Positions 19,528 through 30,040 of a stretch of 64,000 nt of DNA are shown in pieces. The translations under genes were made by a program, and so were the position numbers. Position 1 is the stretch's first letter, and every line of letters starts with the position of its first letter. Below the pieces are notes generated by a model, which searched no databases, was not told where the DNA came from, and saw only the letters and a list, made by a program, of their open reading frames with translations. Origin of the DNA: Azolla caroliniana (taxonomy: Eukaryota; Polypodiophyta); the NCBI GenBank assembly GCA_043228905.1, contig JBHGNT010000013.1, positions 21,080,001-21,144,000 of the forward strand. The letters are read 5' to 3'.

Positions 19528-19946
19528 TCTATGCCGACCGGATTCCATAAACTTGGGTCTGGCGCGACCCCTTTTATCCGCCCTTCGCTGCCCTCCGGCA
19601 AGGGTGCCGCGACTAGCCTCACCTTCCGGTCCACCGTCTTGTACTTTGTATCCACGCGGGCCGTCCGATCTGACCCGATCCTTTCCCCGAAGTCCGCGAT
19701 GCCTTCGTACATTCCCATCGATCCTACAGGAACGGTCCGGTCTTCACTAAGGTCTTCATCGATCACCTTTCGTAGTTCGCCCAAGGTGTCGTCAAAAGAG
19801 ACCGCCTCCACGGCGCCCCTGATGTCTTCGTCGGGGAAGAGGACTCCGCATCCCTTGAGCCGCTCCTCCGCTCGCTTCCTCTCCCGGCCGCCGACGCCGG
19901 TTATAGTACAACCTCCGTTGTCGGAGAACCAAAACTTCCTACCCAT
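19528..19946 (-). pseudogene. pol: G3 pol, N-terminal part cut off by G4
   Basis: The open frame on the minus strand runs into the G4 target site. It corresponds to the N-terminal ~140 residues of G2 Pol (the pre-RT region with DTLGEL and VDTKYKTVDRK) and would join the RT part at 12421. The frame is -1 relative to the protease frame and is open back to the slippery site at 20036-20042. Confidence 0.82.
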
Positions 19947-19977
19947 GGTACAAGTCTTCTTCCGTACTATACATTTG

Positions 19978-20042
19978 TGGGGTTGTTCTCGGGTGTCCGG
20001 ACTATCACGGCCCCATGCCTTGATAGCCCTCTCTAAAAATCC
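19978..20042 (-). promoter_or_regulatory. G3 Pro-Pol -1 ribosomal frameshift signal (predicted)
   Basis: GGATTTT (20042-20036) runs into stop TAG (20035-20033). Stem GGGCTATCA (20029-20021) pairs with TGATAGTCC (20007-19999), including one G-T pair. Loop TGGGG (20015-20011) pairs with CCCCA (19982-19978). Two stem pairs differ from those of G2 and G6, yet pairing is kept. Confidence 0.75.
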
Positions 20043-22095
20043 CCTCGGGTTTCACTGCCGAGGGCCTTGCGGTTACGCTCGTGGTTTAGTCGCACCGTTA
20101 GGAACTGGACCGAGTGACGCCCGTCCTGGCTCTTCACTCTTGCATAGGCTGAACCGTTGTCCAGCACCTCGGTCTCCATCCGTGCTGCCGTGATATATGG
20201 CTCTCCTAGTATAACCGGATGCGAGGACAACTCCTGCTCGAAGAAGTGCTGGTCGATCTCGACATAGCCGATTTTCACCCGTACGTTCGGACAGGCCCCA
20301 TGTAGTTCTTCTGTGGCGCGCATCGTTGCTCATATCTTCCAGCCATGCTTGGTGTTGATCGGCCATTTACCCTTCATGTAGAAATCCATGGACATCAGGT
20401 TGATTTCGGATCCATGGTCTACCAACGCCACCACTGGTTCCAGAACGTTGCCGATCCGTACAGGGGTTTCCGTAGTCGCCCTGGCCCAATGCGGCTTCGT
20501 GTAGTGGCTTCCCGCTAGCTCGTCTTCCAGGGCTTCGTCTTCCAGGTGCGTGGTCTACACCTCCACCGGCTTCTCTGGTTCTAGCTCCGTCGAGAGCCTC
20601 TTACGCTTCACCAAGTCTACGATAGAGTCGTGGAACTCCCTCTTGGCGATTCCCAGCACCTCGCGCAATGACAGCTCCACTTTGCTGTCGAGGATATGTT
20701 CTTCCAGGACCTTTCGCAGGTCTGTGGTCCTTTCGATCTCGGTGCTCAACCAAAACCCCGCCTGCTTCTTTCCGTCCGGTGTGCCCAGGTTGCCGGCACT
20801 AGTCGGTTTCGGTCCGAACTGGGTCTCATACCTCGGGGGGCCGACCCCTCCGGCCTTTCCTGCCCGTTTGTCCTCCACCAGAACCTCGTAGTTCTGGCAA
20901 GTGGATTCTACGAAACCCGTTTTCTCTTCGACCGGATCGTCCCAACCGGTGACCTCCTGGACCCGCTATTCCGCGCGGTCCGCCTCTTCCTTCCTCAGCC
21001 GAACTCTGGAGAGGCCTTCTAGCACTAGCGGCCAGAACCCGGAGTCCTTCGCCTTCCGGGTCTCATCACCCCCGACCCGAATTCCCGCCGACACCGAGTA
21101 GTTGACGGCTTCAACGTGCCGTGCCGCGGCCTCTTCCATCAACCTCTTCATTCCGCCGCGCCCCGTATTCAGTTCTAGGGCTCTCCGGGTCTCGCTCGCG
21201 TGCACCCGCCCATTCTAGAGGTACACCACGTTGGTCCTGAGTGCGTTGGCGAAATCCGCGCAATCCTTCCGAATGTGACCGATCGTGTCACACCACATGC
21301 ACCGCTGCCCAGCTGGTGGCCTCCGGTCGCGAGGTTGTTCACCGCTGTCTCTCCGGACCTATGCGATCTGCAGGTCGCGCACCATCTGTGTTAGCTCCTC
21401 CAAAGCCGCTCCTCCAGATGGGCCTCTCACCACATCGTTCGATGCCGGCCCCGACTCCAGCCAGATTCGGGTCTCTTCCTTCCTCCCAGCCGGCACCGAA
21501 ACCGGCTCCTCGAGCCTCCTCCCCGTGACCGGCCCCAACCCCGACGTGCTTCCGTCGCAACAATCGCGCCTTTTGTCGAAACGGCTGCAGACCCGTTTTA
21601 CCACGGCCCAGTCCGTCGTGAGCCCTTCGTCTGTTTCCAATAGGGGACCCACCTTTTCCCTGTCGAGCGCATCCACCGACTTGACAAACAACAACACTCG
21701 ACTTGTTTCGAGCACCGTCCGGTCTAGCGTTGACAGCCGCGCGAACCATTTTTCGAACTCCTGGAGGAGTACCGACGTGTTCCTCCTCTTTCCGGGGCTT
21801 TCCACCCACGCCATGAAGTCCCGCCTCGAAAGCCGGAACTCCTCCCAAGTCTGGCATCGGCCAGCACCTCGAGCACCTCCGCATGGATGCCCGACGTCAC
21901 CACCCGAGGGAATCCGGACAGCCGCTTGTCCACCGAGATATCCCTCATGATCATTTTGGCCCGATAAGCCTCCAAATAACTCGTGGCGTCTTTCCCTCCG
22001 AAACGGCCTATAGAGCCGACGATCGATTCATTGGCTCTGTCGAGGGTACCCGTTCCCTCATGAGCGCTCACCAGCCTGTCGACGGCCACCGCCAT
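20033..22095 (-). pseudogene. gag-pro: G3 gag-pro, broken in several frames
   Basis: Matches to the G2/G6 Gag-Pro protein lie in order on the minus strand but in different frames: capsid N-terminus 21724-22095, capsid to near the nucleocapsid 21359-21814, linker 20966-21205 and 20555-20878, protease C-terminus 20033-20323. The protease site region near 20420-20450 still encodes VDHGSEINLMS, supporting the D-H-G triplet of this clade. Several indels and stops interrupt it. The last piece ends at the frameshift signal in the correct phase for -1 slippage. Confidence 0.85.
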
Positions 22096-22143
22096 TGCCT
22101 TTGCTAGCTCCGATCCCCTAATCTTTCAACTCCTTTGCCGCCC

Positions 22144-22162
22144 TTTCACGTCGGGTTCACCA
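22144..22162 (-). promoter_or_regulatory. G3 primer binding site
   Basis: Minus-strand TGGTGAACCCGACGTGAAA, identical to the G2 site and four bases from the 5' LTR. Confidence 0.75.
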
Positions 22163-22166
22163 AATA

Positions 22167-22228
22167 TGTCGCGTTGTTACGCGGGTACGTGTAGAAAGGG
22201 GCGGGACCATGGGGGTCTTGGACCGAGG

Positions 22229-22263
<35 letters not shown>

Positions 22264-22797
22264 CACCGACACGTAGAAGCGAGAAAGAGAGATATAGAAC
22301 GTAACACTTAATTATAATGACAAGAGATTACAAACTCCAACAGTTACAACCGACAAGGTGGCGACGGACCCGACACAGGGACCCTACTCACGCACACCGA
22401 CGACAGTCACACGACTCGAAGAAACAAAAGGGGAAAGGGAGCGACTCTGCTGGAGGCACACGGGCTGTCCACGAAGCAGAGGCAGCGACCTCCCGACACC
22501 CGCAGAGAGCGACGATGGGAGTAGAAGAGAGAGAGCTCGGCCCTCCGTTCTGCAGCAGCCCTTTTTTCCTCCTCGCACACCCCCCCCGTTTTCTCTTGTC
22601 CTCTTCTCTTTATTCCTTGTCCCCTCTGACAAGGATACGCACAATCCCCCTGATAAACGTGTGCCTCCTTGTTTTTTTCACCCACCGATCCATTTATGAA
22701 TCAGGTACAAAACATCAAGTCACGCGTCCATCCGTGTAAGAGCCAGTTCAGGCGCTTTCTTCTCCGATTCCGCCTATGGCCAGTTTTCTTCACGACA
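22167..22797 (-). repeat. G3 5' LTR
   Basis: 631 bp from TGTCGCG to ACGACA. It contains a (GA)n microsatellite at about 22232-22260 and the stretch shared with the 3' LTR remnant. A 113-codon plus-strand frame across it has no recognisable product. Confidence 0.88.
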
Positions 22798-22869
22798 CCG
22801 GAAATCTCCGGGGGGCCCTTCTCTCTCTGAGAGGATATCTCCGTCTTTGGCCTTCGGCAACCGGCTCCA

Positions 22870-23244
22870 CTATTTGTCTTCATCCGAATCCGATTCGGGG
22901 TCTTGGCCGGTTCCGATTTCAGCTTCCTCTACTTCTTCTTCTGTTGGTTCGGTATTCTCACCGTAACTTGTTGGTTCCTCAAGGGCTAACCGGTCTCTTG
23001 CCGGTTGGGTCTGCTCATCGTAGAATCGATCCTCACCGGGCGACTCAGAGTTCATTATCTTCTTCTCCAACTCCCAGTAAGCGAGCGTCTTGTCCTCCAT
23101 GAAGATAATATCTCGACTCCGGAATACCTTCTTGTCGGCTAGGTCCCACACTCGGTAGCCAAACTCATCGTCACCGTAACCGAGGAATATGCATGGCCGG
23201 GTCTTTGGATCCAAGTTTCCTCTCCGGTCCTTCGCAACATGCAC
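22870..23244 (-). pseudogene. C1 polyprotein, integrase C-terminal and linker piece
   Basis: This minus-strand frame matches the region after the integrase core in C2/C3 (AKDRRGNLDPKTRPCIFLGY, SRDIIFMEDKTL), then an acidic linker. It ends at a stop at 22870; copia-like sequence continues to 22798 (RRYPLRERRAP region) and is then cut by G3. Its N-terminal side is cut by the G5 LTR at 23247. Confidence 0.85.
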
Positions 23245-23246
23245 GT

Positions 23247-24079
23247 TGTCGTGCCTCTCGGCATCGGATCGTTACATGAGTCGGGTGGGAACCACTGGGG
23301 TTTTCGACTAGGAGAAAAGAGATCGTGAGATAGAGATTAATTATGAGTAGATAGCAAATAGAAAGATAAGAAACTCGTGAATCACACAAGTATACTATAT
23401 TAATTGGTACTTAGGTTGTTAAGAAAGAAGTAGATGCATAAATCGTGAATCCCACTAATAATTTTTATATTGATCAATACTTAATCCAAAATAATCAACC
23501 CTTATACATCTTTCTCTCCTCCTTATATAAGAATGGAAGAGGCTAAGCATAGCTTCTTGCTTTTCTAAAGTGTTCATGCCCACTAAATTTGCATGCTTTA
23601 CTTTTCCCACTACGATTTCCTAAATTTAGTATTCATGCCCGCTAGATGTGCATGCGTAATTTTATTAGTGTGCATATAAATAAAGTTTTCACGCATTCTA
23701 AAAATGCATGACTTACCTTTTAATAAAGGTAGGCGAAAATAAAGGTTTTATATGTGTTAAATCTATATTTGAAACACTTAGAATAAGTTAGTGTAATGGT
23801 AAGGCTGGAGTTTTTCTTCGTGGAGGTGCAGGGTTTGAATCCTGCCCTATGCACGTAACAGAAATTTTAATGTTTCTTTTATTTACAATTGTGTCTCTTC
23901 ATCCCGTAAGAGACTCTCACCGGCCTTCTTCATCCGGCTCTTCCTTGCCGATTCCTCCTTGCCAGTTTGCCAATTCCTCCTTGCCGGTTTCTCTTCGTCC
24001 GGTTCTCACCGGGTATTTCATTCTCTATCCAGATGGACAAAATGCAATTTCCACTTAGTGTGTAAATTACACTACGACA
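23247..24079 (-). repeat. G5 3' LTR
   Basis: 833 bp, TGTCGTGCC at the left and ACTACGACA at the right. It matches the split 5' LTR and, in the other orientation, the G1 LTR. A PPT follows at 24080-24095. It carries the tRNA-like segment at 23788-23854. Confidence 0.92.
23788..23854 (+). other. tRNA-like A-box/B-box segment inside the G5 3' LTR
   Basis: GTTAGTGTAATGGTAAGG (A-box-like) is followed after about 30 nt by GGAGGTGCAGGGTTTGAATCC, with a one-base variant of the B box. It is antisense to G5. The other G5 LTR copy (58197-58273) has the B box GTTCGAATC but a disturbed A-box region. Confidence 0.45.
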
Positions 24080-27000
24080 CTCACCCCCTCTAAACCCGCA
24101 CATCCTCCGGTATGTGCCAAAGTTCCCGATGTTCCATATTCGCCTCCATCCGTATCACTCTCCGAATCTTCCCTTATGTCGACTATGAGTTGAAGTCCAC
24201 TTTCTTCGCTATCCGCATCACCGCGATCTTTGTCCGGTTGCTCCTCATTGTCGGTCTCGTCTATGGCTACATAATATTCGTTGTTAGTCCGCTTCTTGAA
24301 GATCTTCACCCGTTTCCCTGCTATACGCACTCGTAGTATCGTTCCATCCAACTCACTTAGTCGGTAAGTTCCGTTGTCAAAAACTTTCTGAACCTCATAG
24401 GGGCCGAACCACCTTTTTGCGAACTTTCGTACCGTTGTATGTTGATGATCCAAACTATTGTAATAGACAATCACCCAATCTCCTTCTTCAATCTTCCGTG
24501 GTCGTAGTCGGTGCTTGGTGTCGAACCGGCTTTTGTTCTGGAGTCGCGCTTCTTGTTGTCGGCGTGACTCTTCCGCTACATCTTCCGGTCTGCCCTCCAG
24601 TTGTCATATCCGGACCGCTAGTAGTTCTTCCCGGCTCATCTCTTCCTTCTACGGTATCATTGTCCATGTCGCGATTGCGGTTTCCGTCAGCATTATCGGT
24701 GCTTGTCCGGTCATAAGTTCTGCCGGCATATAACCGGTTACGGATCTATGCGTCGTCCGATCCGCCCATAGTGCATACGGGAGCATCTGTGGCCAATCCA
24801 TCACCCTTCCGTCGCATGCTTTGGTAAGTGCTTTGACGATCGGACTATGTCCTCGCTCGACCTTCCCGTTGGCTTCTGGATTGTATGTCGTTGTTAGTGT
24901 TAACTGAACTCCATGTTTGGCGAAGAATCCCCTAGCTTTATCAGAGTCAAGTTCTCCCCAATCCGCAATCACTTGTCCTACGCACCCGTACCTACAAAAC
25001 ACTTCTTCCAAAAGAAATTGACATACCGCAGAACATGTTTTTCTTCGTAGCGCTCGACCTTCTACTTGATTTGTGAGATCTTCCCGAGCTAACACCAAGT
25101 ACTTCTTTTGTCCGATCCCGGTTGGCATGGCTACAATGTCGACCATCCATTTGAAGTTGATTGTCGGTGAGAATGTCGGATGTAACTCATCTCGGTGTCG
25201 AACTCCGGAGTAGATTTGACACTTCTCGCAGCTTTCCGTGAACTCCGCGACATCTTTGTACATATTCTTCCACCAAAATCTTTGCTTGATCTTCCCAAAT
25301 GTTGCCCATGTTCCCCGATGTCTAGCCCAATCAGATTCGTGAAATTCGGACATTACCTAGTTTCGTTGCTCTTTTGTCCCAACTACTCGAAGTGGTATGC
25401 CACCCGGTCTTTTCGGCTCCCTCCATAAAAATCCATTTTTCAAGAAGAACTTTCGGACTTGCCGTTGCTTACTTCGGATCTCGTCTCTCTTCTCTTTATT
25501 GTTCGATGATTCCTCGATTTCTCGTAGCATTTGCCCGAACAACAAGCTTTCTCCCTCGTATTCTTCTTCCCGGAATTCTTGGATTACATCCACCCGGCAT
25601 ATGTGCTCCGAAGCAAAGTAGTTTTCCGAAACTTCTTCATTATCGGATTCGGTTATGTCATCTCCGAACCGCGCCCTTGATAGCATATCCGCTACAGTGT
25701 TGTCTTTTGCGGAGATGTGTCTTACCTCCGGATTAAGTGACTTAACATATGCAATCCACCTTAGCATAGCCACATCCGGTAAAGTACAACACCGCATCAT
25801 CCCAAGTATCGGAAGACAATCCGTTTCAATCACTACTTCGGCTCCGATCAAATAATCTCGATCCGATTTGATTGCCGACACGACTCCCCATAATTCTCTT
25901 TTGACTTGCACATACCCGCGTTGCCTTTCGTTGAGAACCTTTGCTCCGAATCGGATCGGATATCGCGAACCATTCGAGTCGAGTTGATTGATGACCCATC
26001 CGATTCCGGTTGGACTTGTATCAACCGTTACTATAACCGGTCGGTCATAGTTCGGCTTCTTTAGAGCTTCAGCCCTCCATAGTGTTTTCTTGAGCTTCCT
26101 CATGGCTTAGGTGTGTTCTGGTTTCCATTCGAACTTCTTCCCCTTCCGCAACAAGTGATAGAGCGGGTCCGCAATATGTGCGTAGTGCGGAATCCATATG
26201 TGATAGAATGCACATGCTCCAAGAAACCTTCAGACTTCGGATTGTGACTCGCATACTTCTTTCATAGCTTGAATCACATCGATCTTGGTTGGTGACGGTC
26301 TTCGACCGTAGGGCCCACATAGATGTCCAACTACCAATATTTCTTCTTGTCCGAATGCCGATTTCTCTCCGGAAAGTGTTAGATGCACATCATCTAACTT
26401 CCGTAACACTTTCTCACAATCACGGATATGGTTGACTACGAACCTTCGGCATCCCCGTTCATCCATAGCTTCATCTTTTTCTTCCACCGCACACCCTTTC
26501 ATCGGAATGTCATCTAGGAACGGCATCGTTATCTCCGGTATGCAATCCGGGAGCACCTTGTTCATCGCATTCATCATATGTGCGACTGAGTTCGTCGCGC
26601 CTTGTGGTAGCGTACACATCCAAACTAATCCTATCGGTGTCCGAATGGTAGTGATGTCTCGGCTCTCCACGGCTAGTTGGAATTGGTCATATCCGGAGTA
26701 TAGGTCTCCGATGGAGTATATCGCGTGACCGGGAAATGCTTCCGCAAATTCGTCCACTATCGAACCGACTCCGGAATTCCGGATCGTGACCTTCTTCACT
26801 AGTTGCAAGTCTTGGATAAATCGGAGTGACCCATTCTTCTTCGTAACCATAAACCATCGATTTGAGTATGGAGCATTTGATGGCTCTACAATCCCCATCG
26901 CCACCTTCTGCTTGAGCAAGTTGATGGCTTTCGGAATATGCGCCCGCGGCACCGGAATCGGCTTCAAGCTCCACGACACATGGTCAATCGTGAAGATCAC

Positions 27001-27582
27001 CATCGGCACCACTATCTTCGGATCAACGAACCCTATCTCCTTCGATGTGAATGCAAATGCTTTTCCATGTTGTTCCACCATCTCACGAAACCGTTCTTCT
27101 TCTTTTTGTGAGAGGAAACCACCTCCATCGATCCGAAGTTTCTTCCGGGTCTCATCCGAGAAGGCATGTCCGATATCCACAGACTTTCGAAGTGTTGGAT
27201 CTCGTGAGACCTCTTTCCTCTTTTGTTCGCTATCGGCGGGTAGCGGTCCTGCGGCCGGTTTCACTATCTTCTCCACGATCTTGTATTTCGTACTTACCTT
27301 TACTTCTTCTTTGCGGAACGCATCCGGCCCCATTTTCGCAATGATCTTGTACATCTCAACCGATTCCACCGAGACTACCTGGTCTTCTTGGATTTTACCC
27401 TCCACAAGCTCTTCAAACCGTTGTAGCGTGCTCCCATAGAACACTTCTTCGACTACCCCCACGATTTCTTCATCTTCTTTTATTATTGATGCCGACCATA
27501 ACTTACTCTCAACCTTTCGGTATTCTTTCTTCATTCCTCCAGCTACGGCTGCGTACGTTGATGCCCCATCCAGACCGATTCA
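24067..27582 (-). pseudogene. pol: G5 pol with at least six premature stops in one frame
   Basis: The four long pieces (26230-27534, 25357-26103, 24649-25353, 24067-24474) are all in the same frame, so the gene has stops but no net frameshift. The in-frame stops are at 27580-27582, 26230-26232, 26104-26106, 25354-25356, 24646-24648 and 24604-24606. Several fit CGA to TGA or TGG to TAG when compared with G2. RT FLDD, RNase H, the integrase finger and the first integrase Asp are present; the second-Asp motif reads ADWGELD instead of ADRGELD. The protein is homologous to G2 Pol and to the fragment in G1. Confidence 0.9.
24098..24117 (-). other. Pre-PPT hairpin of G5
   Basis: GCACAT / ATGTGC stem with loop ACCGGAGG on the minus strand, 18 nt from the 3' LTR. 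It is identical to G1. Confidence 0.7.
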
Positions 27583-27615
27583 TACTTGTTTTGCTCCGAG
27601 AGTCTTCTTCCTGTG

Positions 27616-27678
27616 TGGGGTATCAGGGCTTCTCGGACTATCACTTCCCCACTCCGCAACAGTCCGTTCTAAAAATCC
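27616..27678 (-). promoter_or_regulatory. G5 Pro-Pol -1 ribosomal frameshift signal (predicted)
   Basis: GGATTTT (27678-27672) is followed by TAG, then stem CGGACTGTT (27666-27658) facing CGGACTATC on the plus strand (27634-27642), which gives six Watson-Crick pairs plus wobble pairs. Loop GTGGGG (TGGGG at 27651-27647) can pair with CCCCAC (CCCCA at 27620-27616). The pol frame is -1 to protease here too. Confidence 0.7.
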
Positions 27679-27793
27679 ATCTTCGTTTGGGACAAGAGCT
27701 CCCTCTTGTTCCTTTCATGATTTGCCGGCACAGTTAGGAATTGGACGGATTTCCCTTTGTTTTGGCTCCGAATTCGTGCAAAAGCCGCACCGC
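27669..27793 (-). pseudogene. pro: G5 protease C-terminal end, cut off by G6
   Basis: The minus-strand frame matches the end of G2/G6 protease (FARI, SVQFLTV, HERN). The G6 LTR begins immediately to the right at 27794; the rest of protease resumes at 49369. Confidence 0.8.
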
Positions 27794-29083
27794 TGTCGTG
27801 TGAATCTTCACACACTATGTAAAAAAATAATGAAATAATTATTATAGATTAGATTAGTAGCTTACTATAGAAAAATGGATATACTCAAGAGCTTCAAAAT
27901 GTATTTACTATATACAAAATGGAGAAATACATATCAAGTTATGTGAAAATATAGTTTGAGGAGATAGGGAAATTAGAACTATCCCACATAGATAGGAAAG
28001 TTAAGGCCATGGCTATATAAACACCTTGAGCTCCCTCATTTTTCATTTGTGCTAAGAGCACTTTGGCCACTTTTTCTTGATGGATGATGGTGGCCAAATT
28101 CCCTAAAACCGGAACCGGAACTGGTATGCAAACCGAAAACCGGCCGGTAAGTAAAACTGGAACCCGCTAGCAAGCAAAACCGGAACCGGAACCGGCCGGC
28201 AAGCAAAACCGGAACCGGAACTGGCAAGCAAAACCGGAACCGGAATCGGCAAGCAAACCGGGGCCGTCGACAAGCAAAAGCGGGACTGGCCGGCGAGGAA
28301 AATCGGGACCGGCCGGCAAGCAAACCGGAATCGGCCGGCAAGCAAACTGGAATCGGCCGGCAAGCAAACCGGAACAGGTCGGCAAGCAAAACCGGGACCG
28401 GAACCGGCTACTGGACGAGGTTGGATGCGGACGGACGAAAGATTGGATCATGCAACAAACTAAAGTAAAGTGAAGAGAACTAAAGTAAAGGCCATGTGGA
28501 CGCAAGCAACTAAAGTTGGAGTGCATGGAAAAAGTAAAGGTCATGTGGACAATCACATGCAACCAAAAGAAAAAGCTAGGCAACTAAAAGTAGAGGCCAT
28601 GCAACAAAAAGTGGAAAGGCAATGATCAAGGGAGAACTCCATATTTATTCCTTTTTTTTTCCTACACTAGGACTCACTCTCCATATTATCTTAATTTCTT
28701 TTCTTTTCTTTGGGAGCTCTCTTATATTACCGAAGCCAATAACCCTAATCTTCCCTACGGAAGCTATCTCTCAAGTAAACCATAATTTCCATACGGAAGC
28801 AATCTCTCAAAATCCAAAATTCCTTGTCAAAGCCATATCACTCAAGAATCATAATCTCTTATTTCCTCTAATCTATTATTCTAATCATCTCCATAAGATA
28901 AAACTTTTGTAATCCCAATCTTGGGATTGATTGTAATCTTTCTTTCCCTTTCATTAATGAAATTTGCTAATCTTTCTCATTTCGGTTAATTCTTAGTACA
29001 TAAATACACGAATTTGATATCCTCTAGACAAAGGCCCCGGGGTCTTGCCTCAACGTTCACGTATCCTCGTCGTATTTTCGACA
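27794..29083 (+). repeat. G6 5' LTR
   Basis: 1290 bp from TGTCGTGTGAATC to TTTTCGACA. A TATA box TATATAA is at 28014-28020. A degenerate CCGG-rich tandem array (units like AACCGGAACCGGCCGGCAAG) spans about 28105-28416. A hairpin AATCCCAATCTTGGGATT near 28912-28930 lies in the 3' part, where polyadenylation would be expected. No gene is present. Confidence 0.9.
28105..28416. repeat. CCGG-rich minisatellite in the G6 5' LTR
   Basis: A degenerate array of ~20-24-bp units of AACCGG, CCGGCCGGCAAGCAAA type. The copy at 46884-47058 is about half as long, and that at 48387-48698 is similar in length. Frames through it are artefacts of the repeat. Confidence 0.8.
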
Positions 29084-29087
29084 TCTT

Positions 29088-29106
29088 TGGTGAAGCCGAC
29101 GTGAAA
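29088..29106 (+). promoter_or_regulatory. G6 primer binding site
   Basis: TGGTGAAGCCGACGTGAAA, four bases after the LTR. It differs from the G2/G3/G5 site at one position (C to G at the eighth base). Confidence 0.72.
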
Positions 29107-29136
29107 TGAGGCAGTAGGAGGATATCAAGTACGAAG

Positions 29137-29426
29137 ATGGCTTCGACAAGTGGAACTCAAGGAGAAGAATTGACGAAAGGCATGGTGTCCGTCGTCGAAT
29201 TCATGCTGAAAGAGAGAGATCGGGAGGCTTTAGTCGACAAAGCTATTGACCGAACTGTGGAGACAGTTGGAAGATTCGGTGGGAAGAACATCACAAATTT
29301 CCTTGCTACCTACCGGAATGAGATGCAACAAAGAGATGTCCATGATCCAAAACTAATTTCAAGCTTTAAACGTGTGGTAGAACCCGGGATCCGTGAGCGC
29401 GTGATGGAGATCCAAAATGAGCATGC
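29137..29426 (+). pseudogene. gag-pro: G6 Gag, N-terminal part interrupted by a solo copia LTR
   Basis: The ATG at 29137 starts a Gag like that of G2 (LVDKAIDRTVETVGRFGGKNI against the matching G2 text). The frame is cut at 29426. Removing the solo LTR and one CATGC copy (614 bases) puts it exactly in frame with 30041-31931, so Gag-Pro was intact when the LTR arrived. Confidence 0.88.
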
Positions 29427-30035
29427 TGTTGGGATTACGGTCCCTTCTGATGGGATGGTCGGATGTCGGAGATGAATGCCGACAGGCCCGGTTTCGGTTT
29501 CGGATCCGGATGACGAAGACCCCGGCTTCGGTGCCGGATGACGAATGTACCCGGAGACCGATCCGGATGCAGGGACATATCCGTGAATATGTTCGCTATG
29601 GGCCCCTGAGGCCACAGTTGTAAATAGCCCCAAAGTCATATGTGTATAAATATGACTTAGGGCAAACTGTTTTGTTGTTGCTTCTCTTTTTTCTGTTTTT
29701 CCACTCAAGAGGAGTGAAGAGGGAGCAGCCGTGAGACAGAGTGAGAGATAGAGCGCGAGAGAAGAAGAGGTAGACGCCTCTGTGTATTTCCGCCGCCTGT
29801 GGCGAGGACAGCGAGCTCAAGGTCGTCGCCTTGGAGCTCGTCATTGTATACTTCTCTTGTATAGTGTTGTTTGGAGTCTTGCACTCCCGTGGTTTTTCCC
29901 ATCTAGGGTTTTCCACGTAAATCCCTGTGTACTCGTGTGTTTCTCTCTTTTGGTTTCTATTTTCTGCTGCATTGATCCGCGATTAATCGGTTGTGGCCGA
30001 GTGAAGAAGGTGAATCTAAGCGTTGATTCCCAACA
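29427..30035 (+). mobile_element. Solo Ty1/copia LTR of the C2/C3 family
   Basis: 609 bp, TGTTGGGATT at the left and CCCAACA at the right, flanked by the perfect 5-bp duplication CATGC (29422-29426 and 30036-30040). The sequence resembles the C3 LTR, including TATAAATA near 29644 and one GACGAAGACCCCGG unit. It was left by recombination between the two LTRs of a full element. Confidence 0.92.
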
Positions 30036-30040
30036 CATGC

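Larger units (their letters stand above)
9159..22797 (-). mobile_element. G3: degraded Ty3/gypsy retrotransposon hosting G2 and G4
   Basis: Same clade as G2, but GC-rich and more decayed. The visible 3' LTR part (9159-9381) and the 5' LTR (22167-22797) differ at about 4 percent of positions. The internal region is split by G4 (12422-19527). The right end abuts copia C1 sequence (CCGGAAATCTCC at 22798), so G3 inserted into the C1 polyprotein gene. Without G4 and with both LTRs complete, the element would be about 6.9 kb. Confidence 0.9.

Noticed and set aside
21285-21950. Long plus-strand frames of 200 or more codons over G3 gag (also 19492-20193)
   Set aside because: They are antisense shadows of the gag-pro and pol frames, low-complexity Ser/Arg/Pro-rich and without a domain.
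28036-28583. Pro/Phe-rich frames through the G6 LTR
   Set aside because: They are produced by the CCGG-rich minisatellite and have no homology to a protein family.
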